From contig JAITEO010000140.1 of NCBI GenBank assembly GCA_031281985.1, forward strand, positions 1 through 6,621: a stretch of 6,621 nt of DNA, in the 5' to 3' direction. The translations under genes and the position numbers were made by a program. This stretch comes from Zoogloeaceae bacterium. GTDB taxonomy: Bacteria > Pseudomonadota > Gammaproteobacteria > Burkholderiales > Rhodocyclaceae. Numbering within the stretch: position 1 is the stretch's first letter; the number at the start of each line of letters is the position of its first letter. Shown one piece after another: positions 1-5,048 of this stretch. The notes beneath the pieces are model-generated. The model was not told the DNA's origin and ran no database searches. It saw only the letters and a program-made list of their open reading frames with translations.

Positions 1-2
1 AG

Positions 3-17
3 CGGCGCTACGCGCCG
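3..17. repeat. Small perfect hairpin, 6-bp stem, TAC loop
   Basis: CGGCGC at 3-8 and GCGCCG at 12-17 are perfect reverse complements around the trinucleotide TAC. The core GC-TNC-GC is the same as in the two hairpins at 87-116, so the three may be units of one palindromic repeat family. No T-run follows on either strand, so it does not look like an intrinsic terminator. Confidence 0.5.
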
Positions 18-86
18 GTAAAACATCTGTCTCCTGCTTCCTGTGCAGTCTGAATCTCCGCAAACCCCCCTCGGTCCCCCCTTGTG

Positions 87-116
87 TGCGGCTTCGCCGC
101 ATCTGGCTTCGCCAGA
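87..116. repeat. Two tandem hairpins with identical TTC loops (REP-like)
   Basis: TGCGGC (87-92), TTC, GCCGCA (96-101) is a perfect 6-bp stem. It is followed directly by TCTGGC (102-107), TTC, GCCAGA (111-116), another perfect 6-bp stem. The loops and the inner GC/GC closing bases are identical while the outer stem bases differ, so the fold is kept although the sequence is not. This resembles REP-type extragenic palindromes. Which family it belongs to cannot be told from one copy. Confidence 0.55.
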
Positions 117-120
117 CCAT

Positions 121-147
121 CCTACGGCTGTCCTTCCGCCTACGGCT
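121..147. repeat. Direct repeat of CCTACGGCT
   Basis: The 9-mer CCTACGGCT occurs at 121-129 and again at 139-147, separated by 9 bases. The second copy is also part of a small palindrome (CCG-CCTA-CGG, 136-145). It follows the tandem hairpins at 87-116 and is probably part of the same repeat cluster. Confidence 0.5.
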
Positions 148-167
148 CCAGCAGGGGGGAAGACAAC

Positions 168-235
168 CATCCTGTCATCCTGTCGAATTTCTTCTGTCCC
201 TCCTTACCAGGAGGGAAAACAATTTTGACAGGATG
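168..235. repeat. Nested inverted repeat with tandem CATCCTGT
   Basis: CATCCTGT is repeated head-to-tail at 168-175 and 176-183. The second copy opens a 15-base outer arm (176-190) whose imperfect complement lies at 221-235, with two mismatches, one of which would be a G-U pair in RNA. Inside is a perfect 8-bp hairpin, TCCCTCCT (197-204), loop TACC, AGGAGGGA (209-216). The cruciform-like, nested design suggests a small palindromic repeat (REPIN/MITE-like). Motifs close to ATCCTGT repeats are, as I remember, common intergenic elements in several proteobacteria. A terminator is less likely, because neither strand has a clean T-run directly after the inner stem. Confidence 0.6.
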
Positions 236-244
236 AACCCTCAA

Positions 245-258
245 TCCCGCTTGCGGGA
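245..258 (-). terminator. Possible weak terminator hairpin after ftsH
   Basis: TCCCGC (245-250), TT, GCGGGA (253-258) is a perfect palindrome about 70 bases beyond the ftsH stop codon. On the minus strand it is followed only by TTGAGGGTT, a poor U-tract. It could be a weak intrinsic terminator or just another hairpin of the repeat island. Confidence 0.25.
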
Positions 259-326
259 GGAGAGCCGGATGCCGATAGCTTGCGCGGCGCCGGGGATCGT
301 TGCCTCGTGCGCCGTGCGTTTGCCTT

Positions 327-2231
327 CTATGCCGTCGCGGGCGCGTTGGGCGCGGCGTTGGGGGCGCTGTCCTTGCCGTCCTTGTCGCCTTGCGGCGCGC
401 TCTGGCTCAGGCTTGGCTTGGGCGGGCGCGGCGGATTGCCTGCCATGATGTCGTCGATCTGTTCGGCGTCCAGGGTTTCCCATTCCAGGAGCGCCCTGGT
501 CATGGCTTCCACCTTGTCGCGGTTGTCTTCCAGAATTTTGCGCGCCAGCGCGTATTGCCGATCGATGATGCGGCGGATTTCGGCATCCACTCGCTGCATG
601 GTGGCTTCGGAAACATTTTTGTGCTGGGTGACGGAGCGTCCCAGAAACACCTCGCCCTCGTTTTCGCCATAGACCATCACCCCCAACTCATCGGACATGC
701 CGTAGCGCGTCACCATGTCGCGCGCCATCGCCGTGGCGCGCTCGAAATCGTTGGAAGCGCCGGTGGTCATCTGGTTCATGAACACCTCTTCCGCGATGCG
801 TCCGCCAAAAAGCACGGCGATGCGCGACAGCAGGTATTCCTTGTCATAGGCATAGCGATCCTGTTCCGGCAACTGCATGGTCAGCCCCAGGGCGCGGCCA
901 CGCGGGATGATGGTGACTTTGTGCACCGGGTCGGACTTGGGCGTCAGGCGCGCGACCACGGCGTGTCCGGATTCGTGGTAGGCCGTGTTCAGCTTTTCTT
1001 CCTCGCTCATGACCATGGAGCGGCGTTCCGCGCCCATCATGATCTTGTCCTTGGCGCGCTCGAAATCCTCCATATCGACCAGCCGCTTGTTGCCGCGCGC
1101 GGCAAAGAGGGCGGCTTCATTGACCAGATTGGCGAGATCCGCGCCGGAAAAGCCCGGCGTGCCGCGCGCGATGATGTCGGCCTTGACGTCTTCGTGCAGC
1201 GGGACCTTGCGCATATGCACCAGCAGGATCTGTTCGCGCCCGCGAATGTCGGGCAGCGGCACCACTACCTGGCGGTCGAAGCGTCCGGGACGCAACAGCG
1301 CCGGATCGAGAATGTCGGGACGGTTGGTGGCGGCGATGACGATGATGCCGGTCTGTCCCTCGAAGCCATCCATTTCCACCAGAAGCTGGTTCAGTGTCTG
1401 TTCGCGTTCGTCGTTGCCGCCGCCCAGTCCCGCGCCGCGATGCCGTCCCACGGCGTCGATTTCGTCGATGAAGACGATGCAGGGCGCTTGTTTCTTGGCG
1501 TTCTCGAACATGTCGCGCACCCTGGCCGCGCCGACGCCGACGAACATTTCCACGAAGTCCGAGCCGGAAATGCTGGAAAACGGCACCTTGGCCTCGCCCG
1601 CGATGGCCTTGGCCAGAAGGGTCTTGCCGGTGCCGGGATTACCCACCAGCAGCACGCCCTTGGGAATGCGCCCGCCGAGCTTCTGGAATTTGCTGGGATC
1701 GCGCAGGAAATCCACCAGTTCCTGCACTTCTTCCTTGGCTTCGTCACAGCCCGCGACATCGGCGAAGGTGACGGCGTTCTGGCGCTCGTCCATCAGCTTG
1801 GCGCGCGACTTGCCAAAGGAAAACGCCCCGCGCCCGCCGCCCTGCATCTGGCGCATGAAGAACACCCAGACGCCAATCAACAGCAACATGGGGAACCAGT
1901 TGATGAAGATGCTCATCAACAGCGACGGTTCCTCATCGGCCTTGACGTCGATCTTGACGTCCTTGCTCAACAGATCGTTGATCATCCACAGGTCGCTGGG
2001 CGGCGCGATGGTATGGATCTGCTTGCCGTCGGTGGTGGAACCCTTGAGCTTCTTGCCCTCGATGACGACCTTGCTGATGCGCCCGTTCCTGACCTCGGCA
2101 AGAAACTGCGAATACTCCACCGTCTCCGCGCCCGCCGTCTGTATGCCCCCGCCATTGAGCTGGTTGAATACCGTGATCAGCACCAGCAAAATGACGATCC
2201 ATACCAATAAACCTCGGAACATGTTGTTCAA
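327..2231 (-). CDS. ftsH: ATP-dependent zinc metalloprotease FtsH
   Basis: FtsH is a hexameric AAA+ protease of the inner membrane. It pulls unassembled or damaged membrane proteins, and short-lived cytosolic regulators, into its zinc protease chamber. Numbered from the TTG start (634 aa, close to the usual 610-650), the sequence shows: a first membrane helix at about 8-23; a periplasmic domain; a second helix at about 104-126; Walker A GNPGTGKT at 197-204; the pore phenylalanine of MFVG at 230; Walker B FIDEID at 254-259; the second region of homology with arginine fingers R314 and R317 (RPGRFD); the zinc site HESGH at 419-423; and a third ligand, D495. The C-terminus ends in a Pro/Ala/Lys-rich tail of about 35 residues, probably disordered. 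All catalytic residues are present. TTG (2231-2229) is chosen because GAGGAG lies 6 bases upstream and homologues, from memory, begin MNNMF. The alternative is ATG at 2222 (631 aa), with a 15-base spacing. The usual neighbours rlmE and folP are absent on both sides. Confidence 0.97.
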   Translation of the reverse strand: MNNMFRGLLVWIVILLVLITVFNQLNGGGIQTAGAETVEYSQFLAEVRNGRISKVVIEGKKLKGSTTDGKQIHTIAPPSDLWMINDLLSKDVKIDVKADEEPSLLMSIFINWFPMLLLIGVWVFFMRQMQGGGRGAFSFGKSRAKLMDERQNAVTFADVAGCDEAKEEVQELVDFLRDPSKFQKLGGRIPKGVLLVGNPGTGKTLLAKAIAGEAKVPFSSISGSDFVEMFVGVGAARVRDMFENAKKQAPCIVFIDEIDAVGRHRGAGLGGGNDEREQTLNQLLVEMDGFEGQTGIIVIAATNRPDILDPALLRPGRFDRQVVVPLPDIRGREQILLVHMRKVPLHEDVKADIIARGTPGFSGADLANLVNEAALFAARGNKRLVDMEDFERAKDKIMMGAERRSMVMSEEEKLNTAYHESGHAVVARLTPKSDPVHKVTIIPRGRALGLTMQLPEQDRYAYDKEYLLSRIAVLFGGRIAEEVFMNQMTTGASNDFERATAMARDMVTRYGMSDELGVMVYGENEGEVFLGRSVTQHKNVSEATMQRVDAEIRRIIDRQYALARKILEDNRDKVEAMTRALLEWETLDAEQIDDIMAGNPPRPPKPSLSQSAPQGDKDGKDSAPNAAPNAPATA

Positions 2232-2237
2232 TCTCTT

Positions 2238-2243
2238 CTCCTC
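2238..2243 (-). promoter_or_regulatory. ftsH Shine-Dalgarno site that decides the start
   Basis: The minus strand reads GAGGAG, then AAGAGA, then TTG AAC AAC ATG. The purine run is 6 bases from the TTG, an ideal spacing, but 15 bases from the ATG. This favours TTG at 2231-2229 as the true initiation codon. Confidence 0.6.
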
Positions 2244-2279
2244 GATACGATACGGCAGAAAGTGAAACCCCCGCTTCTT

Positions 2280-2295
2280 GCCGGGAAAACCCGGC
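2280..2295. other. Perfect hairpin in the ftsH leader
   Basis: GCCGGG (2280-2285), AAAA, CCCGGC (2290-2295) is a perfect 6-bp GC stem with a 4-base loop, about 50 bases upstream of the ftsH start codon. It would lie in the ftsH 5' untranslated RNA if transcription begins upstream of 2295. No T-run follows on either strand. It could be an mRNA-stabilising stem, a protein-binding palindrome, or chance in GC-rich DNA. Confidence 0.35.
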
Positions 2296-2355
2296 GTGGA
2301 ACCATCCCGGCCCTGGGGTTGCGTTGCCTTTCCGCGACAGAGGTGGAATTCTAAT

Positions 2356-2395
2356 GGGAATCCGGGATTTGGGGATCGAAAATCGGGCGCGAGGG
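2356..2395 (+). other. Candidate G-quadruplex in the divergent intergenic region
   Basis: Five G-tracts lie at 2356-2358, 2364-2366, 2371-2374, 2385-2387 and 2393-2395, separated by 5, 4, 10 and 5 bases, all on the plus strand. They end directly against the TAAAAT at 2396. The tract count fits a quadruplex, although the 10-base loop is long. Whether it folds is unknown. Confidence 0.3.
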
Positions 2396-2401
2396 TAAAA
2401 T
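2396..2401 (+). promoter_or_regulatory. Candidate -10 box for the VOC-radA operon
   Basis: TAAAAT matches the sigma-70 -10 consensus at five of six positions. It lies 36 bases before the start codon of the first operon gene, in a short AT-rich patch. No good -35 hexamer sits 16-18 bases upstream, so the call is weak. Activator dependence or a different promoter is possible. Confidence 0.3.
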
Positions 2402-2437
2402 GTCCGCCTCTCTTTTCAATCTGCGCAAAGGAACGAA

Positions 2438-2929
2438 ATGGACAAGGCACAAGGCGGCGCGCGCCCCTTCAAGGTGTTGGGCATCCAGCAAATCGCCATT
2501 GGCGGCATCTCCAGGGAAAAGCTGAAGACCCTGTGGGTGGATAAGCTGGGACTGGCGCTTACCGGAACTTTTCACAGCGAGCGGGAAAACGTGGAAGAAG
2601 ACATCTGCGCCATCGGCAGCGGCCCGCTCAAGGTGGAAGTCGATCTGATGCAGCCGGTGGATGCGCAAAAAAAGCCCGCCGTCCATGCCACGCCCCTGAA
2701 TCACGTGGGACTGTGGATCGACGACCTGCCCAGCGCCGTGGCGTGGTTGGCGGCAAACGGCGTGCGCTTTGCGCCCGGCGGCATCAGAAAGGGCGCGGCG
2801 GGCTTCGACATCTGCTTTCTGCATCCGAAGGGCAACGAGGAATTCCCCGTCAGCGGCGAAGGCGTGTTGATTGAACTGGTGCAAGCGCCCCCGGAAGTGA
2901 TCGATGCCTTCGCCCGGCTCGCCGGCTGA
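2438..2929 (+). CDS. VOC/glyoxalase-fold protein, methylmalonyl-CoA epimerase-like
   Basis: This is a 163-residue vicinal-oxygen-chelate protein with two beta-alpha-beta-beta-beta halves, probably cytosolic. Signature stretches are IQQIAIGG (16-23), KVEVDLMQP (65-73), [11 protein letters not shown] (87-97), FLHPKG (128-133) and GVLIELV (142-148). The second half follows the methylmalonyl-CoA epimerase pattern closely. By alignment with that family the metal ligands would be Q18, E67, H89 and E146. The first is normally His, so either Gln serves as ligand or the chemistry differs. The substrate is unknown; an epimerase, a lyase or a lactoylglutathione-lyase-like role are all possible. I recall close betaproteobacterial homologues annotated only as VOC family proteins. 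AAAGGA at 2427-2432 lies 5 bases before the ATG, which supports this start. It is the first gene of the plus-strand operon and overlaps the next gene by 26 bases. Confidence 0.85.
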   Translation: MDKAQGGARPFKVLGIQQIAIGGISREKLKTLWVDKLGLALTGTFHSERENVEEDICAIGSGPLKVEVDLMQPVDAQKKPAVHATPLNHVGLWIDDLPSAVAWLAANGVRFAPGGIRKGAAGFDICFLHPKGNEEFPVSGEGVLIELVQAPPEVIDAFARLAG

Positions 2930-4166
2930 CGCCCCTCCTGCTGTTGCGCCCCTGCGCGCCGCCTACCAGAAGGGACTGCTGGCCTGGCTGAAAACCCCGG
3001 AAGCAGCGGCGGGACAAAAGGGGCTGGAGGATATGCTGTTGGCACTGAAGGCGCGCTGCGCCATTCCGGGCAACGCGGCGGTTTTCGCGGCGGCGGCGGC
3101 CTTGCTGGGAGCCATTCGGGACAAGCGGCTCGTTCCCTTGCCGGAATACCGGCGTCTGGCGGCAAGGGTCGAACAGGCGTTCCGGAAAGATGCGCCCACT
3201 GTGCCCGATGCGGCGCTCCTGGCCGCGCTGGAAGCGCCCTTGCGTTCGCTTGCCGCTGTGCCCTTTGCTACCGAGGACGCGCCCGCGCCTTTTCCGCGCA
3301 ATCCTCTCGCCGCCACGCTGGAGGCCACGCACGCCATCCTGCCGCTGGTGGCGCGTCCGCGCGAGCCGCGGTTTTCCACGGCGCAGCGGGCGCTTTGGGA
3401 TAACGCGGTCGAAGCCCTGAGTCTTGCGTGGGCGGCGTGTCGCGCCGCGCCGGAGAAGGCCGACTGGTCGCAGTTGCGCCGGGCGCTGTTCAAGCTCCTG
3501 GAGGGCGCGTTGGCCCTGGCGCACGCCGCGCCCCTGCAACTGGCGGAAGCCCTGGCCGCCGCCACGGACACGCTGGAGTCCGCGCCGCCCACGCCGCGTC
3601 TCTTGACCACGCTGGACGCGACGCTGGAACTGTTGCGGGAAAAGGATTTCCTCGAACACGACGCCCTGAACGCAAGGGTCGAACAGTTGGTCGCGCGTCT
3701 GGAGCGCCGCGACGAAGGCGCGCGTTCGCGTCCGCTGGATGCCCTGTTCGTGCGCGAGGCAGAAGAAGAAATCCAGCAGATGCGGCACGCGCAATCCGCC
3801 GTGCCGCCCGACCGCGCCGCGCTCGCCCAGGCCGCCCGCCATCTGCGGCAACTGGCGGAGCCGCTGGACATCGCGCCGCTGGCCTGGTCGGCCTTTCGCT
3901 TCGCCCAGATTGCGCCCTCCCTGGACCCACTCTGGCTGGATCGCACGCCGGGCTACGACATCCTGCAAGGCTGGATCGACTGCATGGAACGCTGGATTCA
4001 CGCCATCGGCGCCGGGAACGCCGCCGCCTTTTCCACGCCGCCCGTGGAACTGGCGCACTGGCAGGCCAGATTGCAGGCGGGCGACCGGGCGAAGGCGGCA
4101 GAAGCGGACTTGCCGCCGTCCGATGCCGAACCCGGCGGCGTCCTGCCCGCCGCGTCCGTGGAGTGA
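2904..4166 (+). CDS. Helical protein, possible FimL/ChpA-like scaffold with degenerate HPt units
   Basis: This 420-residue protein is rich in Ala, Leu and Arg and apparently all-helical, with no signal peptide or membrane segment. I do not recognise it outright. Its texture resembles the N-terminal half of ChpA-type chemotaxis kinases and the Pseudomonas scaffold FimL, in which HPt-like helical bundles have lost the phosphorylated His. Residues 57-95 ([19 protein letters not shown] and onward) and 209-226 look like such helices. Residues 280-335 follow the HPt layout, FxxEAxEEI then [10 protein letters not shown], but the place of the phospho-accepting His in the xHxLKG motif appears to hold Arg312. 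The last 45 residues are Pro/Ala-rich and probably unstructured. GGAAG at 2893-2897, 6 bases before the ATG, supports this start inside the end of the VOC gene. It ends 2 bases before the next start, so translation is coupled on both sides. No pilus or chemotaxis gene is in view, so the FimL idea is only an inference. Confidence 0.8.
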   Translation: MPSPGSPADAPPAVAPLRAAYQKGLLAWLKTPEAAAGQKGLEDMLLALKARCAIPGNAAVFAAAAALLGAIRDKRLVPLPEYRRLAARVEQAFRKDAPTVPDAALLAALEAPLRSLAAVPFATEDAPAPFPRNPLAATLEATHAILPLVARPREPRFSTAQRALWDNAVEALSLAWAACRAAPEKADWSQLRRALFKLLEGALALAHAAPLQLAEALAAATDTLESAPPTPRLLTTLDATLELLREKDFLEHDALNARVEQLVARLERRDEGARSRPLDALFVREAEEEIQQMRHAQSAVPPDRAALAQAARHLRQLAEPLDIAPLAWSAFRFAQIAPSLDPLWLDRTPGYDILQGWIDCMERWIHAIGAGNAAAFSTPPVELAHWQARLQAGDRAKAAEADLPPSDAEPGGVLPAASVE

Positions 4167-4168
4167 GC

Positions 4169-4540
4169 ATGTGGCGCGCCTTTTTGCGTCCCGGCGATTG
4201 CGCCCTGATATTCCTGGCGCTGCTCGGAACGGCGTTGAGTTTTCCGCTGCTCTGGCAGGGCGGCGCGGGCGAGAAGCTGGTGATCCGGCAAGAAGGCGCG
4301 CTGTTTTTGGAAGTGGATTTACAGACGCCGCGCGAGATTCGGGTGCCCGGCCCCCTGGGCGAGACGCGCATCGTGGTGGAAAAGGGACGCGCCCGCGTGG
4401 TGGCGGATCCCGGGCCGCGCCAGTATTGTGTGCGCCAGGGCTGGCTTTCCCGCGCCGGGGAAATCGCCATCTGCGCGCCCAATCGCGTCAGTCTTGCCGT
4501 TACCGGAAAAAATGCGCCCTATGATTCCCTCCAGTACTGA
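4169..4540 (+). CDS. NusG domain II-containing membrane-anchored protein
   Basis: A 123-residue protein: short cytoplasmic N-terminus, one membrane helix at about 12-29, then a small beta-rich domain predicted to face the periplasm. The motif YCVRQGWLSRAGEIAICAPN (86-105) is the hallmark of NusG domain II (Pfam NusG_II), with conserved Cys87 and Cys102 that could form a disulfide. Despite the name, the domain stands alone here and has nothing to do with the transcription factor NusG, which would carry an NGN domain. The family commonly pairs with Gx transporter proteins, as here, and the pair matches EetA/EetB of Gram-positive extracellular electron transfer as I remember their annotation. 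The biochemical role is unproven; membrane redox chemistry or cofactor handling is the likely area. GGAG at 4160-4163, overlapping the previous stop region, lies 5 bases before the ATG. The 3' end overlaps the Gx gene by 29 bases. Confidence 0.85.
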   Translation: MWRAFLRPGDCALIFLALLGTALSFPLLWQGGAGEKLVIRQEGALFLEVDLQTPREIRVPGPLGETRIVVEKGRARVVADPGPRQYCVRQGWLSRAGEIAICAPNRVSLAVTGKNAPYDSLQY

Positions 4541-5045
4541 ACTCAAGGTCGATGCCGACGATCTGCGCATCGCCCGTCTCGCGGCGGCGGCGGTGGGGCT
4601 TTCCCTGGTGGACGCGGCAATTCCGCTGCCCTTGCCGGGAGTGAAGCCGGGGCTGGCCAATATCGTGGTGTTGCTGGTGCTGGCGCGGTACGGCTGGAAG
4701 AGCGCCGCCTGGGTGAGCGGCCTGCGCGTGGTCGCGGGTTCCTTGCTGTTGGGGCAATTCCTCGCGCCGGGGTTTTTCTTGAGCCTTGCGGGCGCGGTGT
4801 TCAGCCTGGCGGCGCTGGCGCTGGCGCAGTATTTGCCCGCCCGCTGGTTCGGGCTGGTCAGTTGGAGCCTGCTGGCAAGCTTCGCCCACATCGCCGGACA
4901 GGTCGTGTTGGCGCGTCTTTGGCTGGTGCCGCATGACGGCGTTTTTCGCCTGGCGCCGGTTTTCGCCCTGGCCGCGCTGGTCTTTGGCGTCCTCAATGGT
5001 TTGATTGCCTGCCGCCTGCAACGAGAATTCATGCCGGAGAAATAG
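4512..5045 (+). CDS. Gx transporter family membrane protein (Hpre_diP_synt_I family)
   Basis: A very hydrophobic 177-residue integral membrane protein with about six helices (roughly 20-38, 46-60, 64-84, 87-107, 112-135, 147-168). The family signature PGVKPGLANIV lies at 42-52, after the first helix, and is followed by LRVVAGSLLLGQF (71-83) and FAHIAGQ (124-130). Pfam names the family heptaprenyl diphosphate synthase component I, but its fold clan is that of ECF-type substrate-binding components, so prenyl synthase activity should not be assumed. A small-molecule, quinone-precursor or flavin-related transport or electron-transfer role is possible. It is translationally coupled to the NusG-II gene, its usual partner. 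GGAA at 4505-4508 is close to the ATG at 4512. A second in-frame ATG at 4521 (174 aa) is 12 bases from that site; neither spacing is ideal, and the first is kept for its nearer ribosome site. No prenyltransferase, ApbE or ECF ATPase gene is nearby. Confidence 0.88.
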   Translation: MRPMIPSSTELKVDADDLRIARLAAAAVGLSLVDAAIPLPLPGVKPGLANIVVLLVLARYGWKSAAWVSGLRVVAGSLLLGQFLAPGFFLSLAGAVFSLAALALAQYLPARWFGLVSWSLLASFAHIAGQVVLARLWLVPHDGVFRLAPVFALAALVFGVLNGLIACRLQREFMPEK

Positions 5046-5048
5046 AAG

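Larger units (their letters stand above)
1..326. other. Gene-free repeat island downstream of ftsH
   Basis: I see no credible gene here. The short open frames in it lack a convincing Shine-Dalgarno sequence and have low-complexity, Pro/Arg/Ser-rich translations. The stretch instead holds several palindromes (3-17, 87-101, 102-116), a 9-base direct repeat (121-129 and 139-147), C-runs near 65-80, and a nested inverted repeat (176-235). This is the usual make-up of an intergenic repeat cluster in a GC-rich proteobacterium. On the minus strand it is the region into which ftsH transcription would run. The gene to the left lies outside the window. Confidence 0.7.

Noticed and set aside
1..326. CRISPR array or attachment site
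   Set aside because: The repeats are short palindromes of differing sequence without regular spacers, and no integrase or cas gene is in view.
300..2210. A 636-codon open frame on the plus strand, antisense to ftsH
   Set aside because: It lies wholly opposite a complete, motif-rich FtsH gene. Its His/Asp/Gln-rich translation has no domain character, and it has no Shine-Dalgarno. Long antisense frames are expected opposite GC3-rich genes.
2300..2400. Heat-shock (sigma-32) promoter for ftsH on the minus strand, and a TAGAAT -10 box at 2348-2353
   Set aside because: A CCCCAAAT stretch resembles a sigma-32 -10, but no CTTGAAA-like -35 lies at the proper distance; the TTGAAAA found is 38 bases away. 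TAGAAT also lacks a -35 partner.
2223..2450. N-terminal extension of FtsH to an ATG at 2450 (707 residues)
   Set aside because: The added 70-odd residues cross the intergenic palindrome, are Pro/Gly/Arg-rich and unlike any FtsH, and the membrane helix expected at the N-terminus starts only after 2222.
4428..4511. Earlier start for the Gx protein at 4428
   Set aside because: It would overlap more than 110 bases of the NusG-II gene and add a Pro/Ser-rich stretch not seen in the family. The start at 4512 has a ribosome site and the right length.
4169..4540. Transcription factor NusG
   Set aside because: Only the NusG-II-type domain is present, behind a membrane helix; the NGN and KOW parts of NusG are missing.
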